A DNA stretch of 64,000 nucleotides from Methanobacteriota archaeon. Lineage in GTDB: Archaea; Thermoplasmatota; Poseidoniia; Poseidoniales; Poseidoniaceae. Position numbers and translations under genes: made by a program. Shown here piece after piece: positions 27,701 through 34,810 of the stretch; position 1 is the stretch's first letter, and every line of letters begins with the position of its first letter. Below the pieces are notes generated by a model that had not been told where the DNA came from, made no database searches, and worked only from the letters and a program-made list of their open reading frames with translations. The stretch lies in assembly GCA_002722135.1 (NCBI GenBank), contig PBKJ01000008.1, forward strand, positions 27,807-91,806. The letters run 5' to 3'.

Positions 27701-30537
27701 GGATGGTTGGTCATCACCGCAACGTGCGGCTTGCCTTCGAGGATTTGCGTGGCGAACACCGTCAGCGCTCGCTTTGGACCGACCTCGACGAAGGCACCCG
27801 CACCGGCAGCCGCCATGGTCTCGATTTGAGCGGTCCACTCGACCGATGAGGCCATTTGTGGTGCGAGCTTTTCCAGCACGGCCGCCTTGGCGTTGTCGCC
27901 TTCCATCGCGTAGAAGGTCCCGTCAACGTTGGCCGTGATGGGGATGGTGGGCCACTGGAGATCGAGTTCCTCGAGGAAGGCGCGGAGCGGTGCGTTCGCA
28001 GGTGCGACGATTTTGGAATGGAACGCGTGGGAGGTTTGCAGAACGGTGCACGGCATGCTTTCTGCTTCAAACGCGGCCATAGCGGCCTTCACCGGCTCGG
28101 TTTCGCCGGCGATGACGGTCATCTTCGGCGAGTTCTTGTTGGCGGAGATGACGTAACCGTCCGTGGCCTCAAGGATGCGCTCAACGTCAGCGAGCGGTGC
28201 GCTGACCGAAGCCATCAGGCCCTGATCGTCAATTTCAACCGAGCCCATTTCCGTTCCACGGGCAGCGGCCGCGCGAAGGGCGCTGTCCATGTCCATGATG
28301 CCGGCCGACATCAGGGCCGCGTATTCGCCAAGCGAATGGCCTGCGACCATGTCGGGTTTGAGGCCGTGATCGTTGAGGGCACGCTCGATGGCCAGATCGG
28401 CCGTCAACATGGCAGGTTGGGTGTATTCGGTCCGCTTGAGCTTCGCTTCAGCGTCCTGGATTTCTTCCTTGGACAAGTTGCTTCGCAGCACAAAGGAAGA
28501 GAGCGTCTCGCCGTCCAGCACATCAACCATGGTCTCGTCAGCCAAACGCCAGACGTCCTGAACCGCCGTGAAGCGCTGCCAGAGGTCGTGGGTCATCCCA
28601 ACGTATTGGCTGCCTTGACCGGGGTACATGTGGGCGACTTTGGCTTGGGGGGGCATGGCGGGTTGGTCGGTGATCATCACGCCTTGGGCCCCAAGGAAGC
28701 CCCAACGGGCGGGATCGGACAGGGATGAAGCGGCGAGGCCCTTTCGCTTTTCGAATTCGGCCCACGACGTGGCCACGACCGCGAGCCGAACGGCCGCGTT
28801 CACGTCGAAACCTGTGGACCACGTCGGGAAGACGGCGGACAGCCGATGCCCCCGAGGGTCCTCGTCGAAGGTCGGACCGTCGACGCTGAGTGCCGCGAGG
28901 CGAGCCGCGACGGCTTCGACGCTGTCGCCAGAGAGCAGCAGGACGCCACCTTCGACGGACTTGAGGGCCGCGTGGCCCAGCGAAGGGGTGGCGGTGGCGT
29001 CGAGGATGGACGCCGCTTCGGGCGCCGAAGGCGCGCCAGCGTAGGCGTCCCAACGGGACGACCACGTCTCGCCCATGGCCGCGTGAACCTCGGGGTCGTA
29101 GGCCTCGAGGGCGACGTGGAAGTTGGTGCCGCCAAAACCGAAGGCGCTGACGCCAGCACGGCGCGGATGGCCCGCAGGTTGAGGCCAAGCCATGGGCTCC
29201 GTGGGCACAAAGAAGGGATTGGTCGACCAGTCCACCGTTGGGTTCGGTGTTTCAAAGCCCGCACTCGGCGGAATGGTCGCATGGTGCAGGGCCATCGTGA
29301 CTTTGAGCAGCCCCGCCATGCCGGCGGCTGCTTTGAGGTGGCCAATTTGGCTCTTGATGGAGCCCACAGCAACGTTGTCGCCGGCCTCGATGTCCGTCCA
29401 CAAGGTGCCGAGGGTGGACAATTCAGTGGCGTCGCCGACCTTGGTGGACGTCCCGTGGGCCTCGACCAATTCCACAGAGGACGGGGCATAACCCGCCTGG
29501 TTGTAGGCACGAGCAATCGCCTGAATCTGGCCGCGCTGCGACGGGGCAGTGATGCCCTTGCCACGGCCATCGGATGAACCGCCGATGCCACGGATGACCG
29601 CGAAGACTTCGTCGCCGTCTCGGACCGCATCGCTCAGGCGCTTGAGCACCATGGCTCCTGCACCCTCGCCCATGACGAAGCCGTTGGCACGCGCATCGAA
29701 CGGCGTGGAGTGGCTCGGAGACAGCGCCCCAATGGCGCTGAACTTGGCGTAGGTGGCAGGGTCCATCGTCCGGTCCGAAGCACCGCAGATCATCGCGTCG
29801 ACTTGGCGCGCGTGCAGCAAACGGCAGGCGTCGAGCAAGGCCGCAAGCGAGGACGCACATGCGGCGTCCATGGCATGGTTGGGCCCCTGCAGATCGAGCA
29901 GGTTGGCGACGCGGCCTGACACGACGTTGGCAAGCTCACCCGGCATGGTGTCCTCGGTGATTTTCGGAGCGCCTTCGACCATGGCGTCCACGAAAGCGTC
30001 GCTCGCGGAGGCGGCAAGGCCTGCTTCGATGGCCAAGGCTCGGTTGTGTTCTGCCCAGACCCGCTGGTTGGATTCGTTGCGGTTTTCACCGCCGAGGGCG
30101 TTGGCAAAGACCACGCCAACTCGGCTGCGGTCGAGCGGGCGGCCTTCGTCGCCGTAACCTGCGTGCTCCAAGGCTGACGCAGCCACTTCGACCGCCCACA
30201 GCTGACAAGGATCGATCTGAGCCAGGGTTCCCGGCGGTTGCCGCCATCGGCGCCAATCGAATTCGAAGCCTTCGACGAAGGCGCCGATTTTCGCATAGGT
30301 GCGGTTTTGCTCAACGTTTCCAGGTGAACCCTCGGCCCAGAAGTGTTCGATTGGGCCCGGCCATCGGCCCTCGGGCAGGTCACGGATGCTGACGTGTGCG
30401 TCGATGATGTTCTGCCAAAACGTCGCGGCATCCGCTGCATCGGGCATCAGGGCCGAGCAACCGATGATGGCGATGGGTTCGAAGGGGCCCTGGTCGGTCC
30501 CGCCGACCTCTTTTCCGTCCGCTGTGGTGATCGTCAT
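21712..30537 (-). CDS. Type I FAS/PKS-like megasynthase: KS-AT-(degenerate ACP)-KS-ACP-ACP-ACP-KR-DH
   Basis: KS1 DAACASSLA/EAHGTSTK/GHLKAAAG; AT PGQGSQYVG and GHSLGEYAA; KS2 NVACASATA/SHETYTP/KGFTGHPMG; three ACPs with LGIDTVKQAEIM; KR SVAGRFGNGGQTDYAAAN; DH HAIDGVPYHP (HxxxGxxxxP). Confidence 0.93.
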   Translation of the reverse strand: MTITTADGKEVGGTDQGPFEPIAIIGCSALMPDAADAATFWQNIIDAHVSIRDLPEGRWPGPIEHFWAEGSPGNVEQNRTYAKIGAFVEGFEFDWRRWRQPPGTLAQIDPCQLWAVEVAASALEHAGYGDEGRPLDRSRVGVVFANALGGENRNESNQRVWAEHNRALAIEAGLAASASDAFVDAMVEGAPKITEDTMPGELANVVSGRVANLLDLQGPNHAMDAACASSLAALLDACRLLHARQVDAMICGASDRTMDPATYAKFSAIGALSPSHSTPFDARANGFVMGEGAGAMVLKRLSDAVRDGDEVFAVIRGIGGSSDGRGKGITAPSQRGQIQAIARAYNQAGYAPSSVELVEAHGTSTKVGDATELSTLGTLWTDIEAGDNVAVGSIKSQIGHLKAAAGMAGLLKVTMALHHATIPPSAGFETPNPTVDWSTNPFFVPTEPMAWPQPAGHPRRAGVSAFGFGGTNFHVALEAYDPEVHAAMGETWSSRWDAYAGAPSAPEAASILDATATPSLGHAALKSVEGGVLLLSGDSVEAVAARLAALSVDGPTFDEDPRGHRLSAVFPTWSTGFDVNAAVRLAVVATSWAEFEKRKGLAASSLSDPARWGFLGAQGVMITDQPAMPPQAKVAHMYPGQGSQYVGMTHDLWQRFTAVQDVWRLADETMVDVLDGETLSSFVLRSNLSKEEIQDAEAKLKRTEYTQPAMLTADLAIERALNDHGLKPDMVAGHSLGEYAALMSAGIMDMDSALRAAAARGTEMGSVEIDDQGLMASVSAPLADVERILEATDGYVISANKNSPKMTVIAGETEPVKAAMAAFEAESMPCTVLQTSHAFHSKIVAPANAPLRAFLEELDLQWPTIPITANVDGTFYAMEGDNAKAAVLEKLAPQMASSVEWTAQIETMAAAGAGAFVEVGPKRALTVFATQILEGKPHVAVMTNHPKQGGIASFLSALGMLALAGRVATMPDGASPALTEAFRAGPLEAWSSSPLQPARSSQEHEDLRTRARPLPSSGGTPVAAQAVVAPAATPSDPAEAIAAYVGDRLAAVCGYPARFCRGAVDLRTGLGLDDAKVASVVQRLRAEAPLDGEVDIASARTPAELVRAVRAPPSSWSPAAPATRRPVEAVTGATVVHDAMADRRANPYVITGVSLGLPGGERVFDEDVFERLVRGETCIEEVSDAYKQALLDRNIVRLVKGRDGSVDMSPAETFGDIPQLAGVAHAFDLAEEFGVDPKAVLAWDITTQLAVASGLLALRDAAIPLTPEEQVGKGGLRLIRGWQVPQHQRERTGVVFASCFPGTTASFGHARNNGADADGRFDRRFLFQVLNMGHAQFAQHTGIRGPNSTINVACASATAAFSIAEDWLANDRADRVVIISSDNVTSPELWSWIGAGFAASGAASSSNVIEEAALPFDRRRNGLILGMGAAAFVVERNAEAAERGVQPYAELLGTRMANSAFHGTRLDVEHVAQTVDGFVGQMERTWGLDRHTMAPNTVFFSHETYTPARGGSAQSEVKALRTTFGESTDKILIANTKGFTGHPMGVGIEDASMIHGLHHRRFPPIANHKEVDPELGNLNLSKGGDVDGIEYGIRFGAGFGSQIALSLVRRWPVEGERVNGRAVLAWNRRLAGTNDVVLRIKNNTLVAYVDGESNLHGGVQGEAWGPSAPFEGVVEEPEAPPAPEPAPQAAPEPAATAAPTAQVTMNASDEEVAAAMIEVVVEHTGYPAEFIEMDQDLEGELGIDTVKQAEIMAALRDRFSLPVDEDFVLSDHPTLNHMLAYLTRMQGGAPAPAAEAAVDRPAPAPEPAPAATVEAAPAATSAPSPTPAPAAAVPTADAGDLVDTVVAVVVEHTGYPADFIEMDQDLEGELGIDTVKQAEIMADIRARFSLPVDEDFLLSDRPTLNHMVGYIQRMTGGESGSAPPAPAPGPAPAAAPAPETAPAAAPAPTPAPPSGDDGSIAARLVEVVVKHTGYPEDFIELDQDLEGELGIDTVKQAEIMADVRAIFDLPVDEDFLLSDHPTLNHFVAYVAKYSSGGGEASTTAPTSTAPAEAPSAVDAPSSMVAVGNRRWQVEVEPCSGQEAPLSLTGRILVTEDDWGVSAAVAHVLSEKGFDVVHIGLEPGAKSHRIQEEGERIVHRVDPASSEQMDAFVDAIGEGPLAGMIHLAPLRLASMAWSEESGPSQQVVLSGQAWFGLLKSLDSKLGALESGIVASVSAMDGRHGNRGDRFNALQAAAAGVTKSYAHERPALRCRAYDVHPDMLMDAEATAERLVDDLLNVGGEVEIGLDRAGERWTLVCFAEDLVEERTPLEETDVWLVSGGGSGVTAAAVIGVAAASKDAGASFHLLGRTPLMEVTEAWLDHDDATLESEKMALRERMIEASSSGKVTMVEWNRAWDRMMRSRDVQQTLASIQATGNLAQYHAVDVMDGKALTKLGANLGHAITGVVHGAGLEESKLVGDKTHEAFDRVVRVKVDGWSALMGAVEASGVRHPAFAACFTSVAGRFGNGGQTDYAAANSVLDAEMARLTASGACRAVAIGWTGWRDVGMATRGSIEAVFEAAGIETLPVDVGVDLFVDEALAGGKRRVLGCGSLGAMDTFSAFREAPLKLPPGMAGLIADPQRFPFIDKVVAFDEDARIITQTTLSTEMHPFLVDHAIDGVPYHPGVMALEMFAQNALLLKPGTALAGFRDVTFGLPVKIMRESMTVRVEASLSDASDGAHDVQCRLVSDLVSSSGEVFGEREHHTAVVRLVEQAEDLSAFFANELADMPDTGLAPAPGDLLHHPSFIYLRYFHGPRFQSHGGVLRGVQQDEHLGVDGLALMRHQLPAKDQFAIEAEGEAVLLEALPMLIEAGFQNAGLVAMESEGLSSLPVGIEWSTVLRVPDEGESLRMRSLCTGKEDGGITVHDVVIFGEEDDPVLALRGLRLKGMAPVPEDLAVSIDR

Positions 30538-30546
30538 GCCCTCACC

Positions 30547-31338
30547 TCACTCCATGATGGTCTCCGGCACCATCGTGATCGAATAGCCTGCATCAACGTG
30601 AATCACCTGCCCGGTGACCCCTGCCGAAAGCGGACTTGCCAACCACAAGGTGGTCCCTGCCACGTCCGATTGCGTGACGTTTCTTCGAAGCGGCGCGTTG
30701 GACGCCACGTGATTCAGGATGTTGTCGAACCCGGGGATGCCCGAGGCAGCGATCGTTCGGATTGGACCTGAGGAAATCGCGTTCACGCGGTGGCCCTCCG
30801 GCCCAAGGTGACAGGCCAATTCCCGCGTCCAGCACTCAAGGGCGGCCTTGGCCATGCTCATGATGCCGTAGGACGGCACATATCGGGTGGAGGCAGCATA
30901 GGTCAGGGTGATCGTCGATGAACCCTCGGACAGGTATGGGAGTGCGTGCTTGAGGCACCGCTGCAGGCTGTTGGCGGAGATGGTCATCGCGGTGTTGATG
31001 TCGGCATCCTCGACGAAGAGGATCGGGCGATCGAAGCAGGTTCGCGGCGCGAAGCCGATGGCGTGGACCAAGATGTCGGCCTTCTTGCCCGGGTGTTCTG
31101 CGGCGAAGGCGTCGAAGAATTCCTTGGTGGAGGCATCTTCAGCGACATCCAAGGGGTAGAAGCCACCGATGGAAGGAAGTTGGTCCTTCAGTTTGAAGAT
31201 CCGGCTCATGAAGCGCTTCTGATAGCCGAGGTACAGCGTGCAGCCTGCCGCGGCCAGTTGTTGGCAAATGGCCCACGCGATGGAATCCTCGCTGGCCACA
31301 CCGAAGACGAAGGCTGTCTTTCCCTTGAGGTCCAGCAT
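30547..31338 (-). CDS. fabI: Enoyl-[acyl-carrier-protein] reductase, FabI-type
   Basis: MLDLKGKTAFVFGVASEDSIAWAIC, TYAASTRYVPSYGIMSMAKAALE (Y-x6-K), GPIRTIAASGI. Confidence 0.92.
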   Translation of the reverse strand: MLDLKGKTAFVFGVASEDSIAWAICQQLAAAGCTLYLGYQKRFMSRIFKLKDQLPSIGGFYPLDVAEDASTKEFFDAFAAEHPGKKADILVHAIGFAPRTCFDRPILFVEDADINTAMTISANSLQRCLKHALPYLSEGSSTITLTYAASTRYVPSYGIMSMAKAALECWTRELACHLGPEGHRVNAISSGPIRTIAASGIPGFDNILNHVASNAPLRRNVTQSDVAGTTLWLASPLSAGVTGQVIHVDAGYSITMVPETIME

Positions 31339-31439
31339 ACGCACACCCTCCATCGGTGTAGCCGGGCACACCGGCCTTTGACCATTCCCCCTGAAGAGGC
31401 CCGGAAAATGCGGGGACGTGACCCGAACAGGACCTTCCG

Positions 31440-32564
31440 TCACAGTCCGTCAAAATCAAACTCGTCAGGGCCGTCAAGATCGTCAAACATGCCGTCAAAC
31501 TCGTCGACTGGGGCGGCGGCGGCAACGGGAGCAGCAGCAACGGGCACGTCCGGCTCGTCGAGTTCGGTCACTTCCTCGAGTTCAGGGCCACTGGAACGGC
31601 GCACCAAACGGCCGACCACGAAGATGAGCAGGAAGAACACGACCACGCCCCCGCCAATGGCGGCATAGAGCTGAATCTGGTCTTGACTGAGTTCCTCAAG
31701 GCCACCTCCCACCAACGCGGCGTTGGTGGTGGCGGGCTGAACGACCACGGTGACGGTGGATTGCATCGGCTCGGCCGTGGCATCGTTGGTGCTCGTCGCT
31801 TCAAAGACCACTTGGACGCGGACCTCTTCGGTCACCTCAGACGGCGTGCGCAGCACAATGGTGCGCTCGGCTGAGGTCCCCTCGACCATGACGGTCTCGG
31901 CAACAAAACTGCCCTCGGGGAAGCTGAAACCGGCGCCTTCCAGTTCGGCAAGGTTGGCGATGTTCACCTCGATTTTGTCTTCGGCGTTGCCGTCGTTGCC
32001 CATGGTGAAGCCGATGCTGACCTCCTCGCTGACTTCGAGGTTCCGGGTGGAACGGTCGGTGAGGGTCAAGTCAACCTGGCCGAACGTTGCAATCGTCAAC
32101 TCACCGGAGTAGGTCGCAGATTGGTTCAGCTGGTCCACTGGGAGCACCATCACCGAGGTAATGGAAGCGGTGATGTCGAAGTCAAGGGAGAGGTCGGCCT
32201 CGATCCTCGGCGAGCCAGAGAAGGTCGCCTCAAACTCCTCTTCTGCACCTGCGGCGAGGGTGAATTCGTCCTCCGAAAGCGACATGTCCACACGAGGGTC
32301 ATCGTCCTGCCACTCGTAATCCACCGAGATGGTGGATTCCAGTTGGCCTGAATTTGACACGGTGCACGTGATGACCACATCCTCGTTTTCTGAGGGCGCG
32401 ACGTTGAGCTCTGGGTCGCCGTCACAGTCGATTTGGACGCCGATGCCGATTTGGGCCTGGGCGCTCGGGGCCGCTACGAGCAGCAGGGAAGCCAGCAGCA
32501 ACCCAACGGTCCACACAGCTCGTGAGGGGCGGCTCATTGGTTGCGGGTGATGCGACTCCGCCAT
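31440..32564 (-). CDS. Secreted, C-terminally membrane-anchored surface protein with beta-sandwich-like ectodomain
   Basis: Signal peptide AVWTVGLLLASLLLVAAPSAQAQ; C-terminal TM IGGGVVVFFLLIFVVGRLVRR and acidic tail. Confidence 0.7.
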   Translation of the reverse strand: MAESHHPQPMSRPSRAVWTVGLLLASLLLVAAPSAQAQIGIGVQIDCDGDPELNVAPSENEDVVITCTVSNSGQLESTISVDYEWQDDDPRVDMSLSEDEFTLAAGAEEEFEATFSGSPRIEADLSLDFDITASITSVMVLPVDQLNQSATYSGELTIATFGQVDLTLTDRSTRNLEVSEEVSIGFTMGNDGNAEDKIEVNIANLAELEGAGFSFPEGSFVAETVMVEGTSAERTIVLRTPSEVTEEVRVQVVFEATSTNDATAEPMQSTVTVVVQPATTNAALVGGGLEELSQDQIQLYAAIGGGVVVFFLLIFVVGRLVRRSSGPELEEVTELDEPDVPVAAAPVAAAAPVDEFDGMFDDLDGPDEFDFDGL

Positions 32565-32591
32565 GAAGATGACGCCCTGTAGAGCACAGAA

Positions 32592-33470
32592 TCAGGCCCT
32601 GATGGAGGGCCCGTACAGGCGCTCAGGAAGGTCCACGTGTGCGCGATAGAGCACCTCGTCGTCCACACCGGCTTCGCTGAGTTGTCGGGTCCGCTTTGGA
32701 ACCGTCTTTGGTCCAAGCACCGCTCCGGGACGAGCCGGGTCGTCCATGTGGTCCGTCTCGAGCATGAACCCTTGACGGGCATCGTCCATCGTCTCCAACA
32801 GCACCGGCAGGGCCCCCTTTCCGCACAAAACGCTGGGGATGAGACCATGCGTGGACGATGCGCTGACGTCTGGAGGAGCGTAGTGACGAACGATGCGATC
32901 ACGAGGACAACCTTCCCGGTCGGCCATGTCAGCGAGTTCAGGATAGGTGGAGGCTTGCTCACCTTCGACGTGCAGCTGAAGCGCAAAGCCCTCGCGGCCG
33001 GCTCGACGCATGGTCCACGCCAACAACTCGTTCGAGAGGTCCCAAATGTCCTCGCTGACCGGCCAATGAGGGCGACCCACCTCGCCCACAGCGTGGGCCT
33101 TCCCTTCGTCAATGAAGGCCACGGCAGCATCGATGCTCGCGGTGTAGGCTTCGACGGCGCGAGCACGGCCGGCCTCGCCGTCGACCGACCACGCCTCGAA
33201 TTGATGGGCGAAGGCGGCCGGGTGTGGCCCGAGGACCACACGCACGCCAAGGCCCACCGAAGCTCGCACCTCTTCTGCCATGGCAATCGTGTCAGCGTAC
33301 GCCGCGCGATGTCCGGCCTCGTCCGTGGGCGGGGCAGCAAAATCGGGGCAATGAACGAGGACCAGATCGGTGCCACCTGCACGAGCAAAGTCCTCAGCTG
33401 CAGCGATGCAGCGGCCGTCGCGACGCAGGTGGAAGTGGTCGTCGGTCACCGGCCCTTGGTACGACGACAT
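32592..33470 (-). CDS. TatD-related metal-dependent hydrolase
   Basis: N-terminal DDHFHLR, VVLGPHPAAF, AVGEVGRPHW motifs. Confidence 0.75.
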   Translation of the reverse strand: MSSYQGPVTDDHFHLRRDGRCIAAAEDFARAGGTDLVLVHCPDFAAPPTDEAGHRAAYADTIAMAEEVRASVGLGVRVVLGPHPAAFAHQFEAWSVDGEAGRARAVEAYTASIDAAVAFIDEGKAHAVGEVGRPHWPVSEDIWDLSNELLAWTMRRAGREGFALQLHVEGEQASTYPELADMADREGCPRDRIVRHYAPPDVSASSTHGLIPSVLCGKGALPVLLETMDDARQGFMLETDHMDDPARPGAVLGPKTVPKRTRQLSEAGVDDEVLYRAHVDLPERLYGPSIRA

Positions 33471-33472
33471 CC

Positions 33473-34012
33473 TCAGGCCTCGCTCACGAAGGCTTGACGG
33501 CTCTCGATTTGCGTTCGCCAGTGGACGGCGGCCATCGCCACCATGTTCGGATGACGAGCTTCGGTGGCCACGGCCTTACCGTTGCTCCACAGGTGAATGG
33601 TCAGGCCGTGTCGCTCGTCGTTGATGCACACGCAGCCAAGCCGTTCGTCCACTTCGCCTTGCCCTGCCCCGAGATCGCCAGCAAGGCGCTCGATGTGCAC
33701 GGCTCGACGGTATTGGAAGGAGGCGATGATTGGGCCAAATTCCATGCTCAGTGAGGCGTCACTTGCACCAAGCCGAATCAGGATTTCTTTGGCCGCCGCT
33801 TGAGCCGCTTCCACACGGTGCGTGCCGTGAACGATGAGACGTCCCTCCGCATCAACGATGACCGTCGCCGACGGGCGGGTCAGGGCCACGACCACAAGCT
33901 CGCCTGCTCGGACACCGCCGAGGTCAGCCTCGACTCGGGCCTGGTCAACAGGCGTCGCAGGAATGAACCGAATGAGGCGGTTTTCCACACGAACGTCGAT
34001 TCCTTCGCTCAT
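33473..34012 (-). CDS. Divergent TATA-binding-protein-fold protein (TBP-like)
   Basis: Two approximately 90-aa repeats; [36 protein letters not shown] and [19 protein letters not shown] align by eye with archaeal TBP repeats. Confidence 0.6.
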   Translation of the reverse strand: [179 protein letters not shown]

Positions 34013-34013
34013 G

Positions 34014-34802
34014 TTAGGCCTCCTCAAACGACGCGACGAGGTCGTCATATGAAACGATGACCTCGGCCGGAGGGCCCTCATTGAGCGCCTTCACCAGGGC
34101 GTCCACCCTCGGTTCGACCAGCACGAGAAGGAGCGTGGAACCCCCCGCCTTCCGCACCTCGGCCAAGGCACCTCGGGCCCGAGCGGCAAAGCGACGGTCG
34201 CGAGAAAGACGGGTGGTCACCGTCAGGTCTGCGTCCCACATCTGCCACCACGCGCGCGTGGAGACCATGACTTCGGCCATGCCGTCCTCTGGACCGGACG
34301 TGACCCCTGATGCAGCGTCCGACAGTGCCTTTCGCCACGCACGACGGCTGCGCACCCTTCGAATGAGCCGGCGCCAATCCGTCCGTTCCTTCGCCTCAAG
34401 CGAGAGGTGATCGGACCACGCCTCGTCGTCCAGGTTCGGCTCGAGGAAATACACTGATCGGTCAGAACGCTGTGCCTCGCGGAACAAGCGAAGCGGCTCA
34501 GGGTCAGGAAACCGACCGGTCAGGGGACCGTCGATGCTGGTGAGGGCATCGAGAAGATGCGCTTCATGCCCGATGCCAAATCGAGCCGCTTCGAGGTTGA
34601 CGCCGGGAGAGGCTCGCTCGTCCTCCTCCTCTTGCAACCACGCCTCCGGCGCTCCAGCATCGTCGAGCAGCGCAAGACCGTCCCACGCCTTCGGGTTTGG
34701 CCAGAGGCTGCGCGGCAGGACCACCGTGGGGAAGGTCCCGTGCAGGAGGATCGTCCCTCCGTCAGGATCTTCCCACGAAGCCGTGGACCAGCCACGGGTC
34801 AT
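34014..34802 (-). CDS. Conserved-looking hypothetical protein
   Basis: Long ORF directly between the TBP-like gene and the surface protein gene, same strand, minimal gaps. Confidence 0.55.
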   Translation of the reverse strand: MTRGWSTASWEDPDGGTILLHGTFPTVVLPRSLWPNPKAWDGLALLDDAGAPEAWLQEEEDERASPGVNLEAARFGIGHEAHLLDALTSIDGPLTGRFPDPEPLRLFREAQRSDRSVYFLEPNLDDEAWSDHLSLEAKERTDWRRLIRRVRSRRAWRKALSDAASGVTSGPEDGMAEVMVSTRAWWQMWDADLTVTTRLSRDRRFAARARGALAEVRKAGGSTLLLVLVEPRVDALVKALNEGPPAEVIVSYDDLVASFEEA

Positions 34803-34810
34803 GGTCAGGC

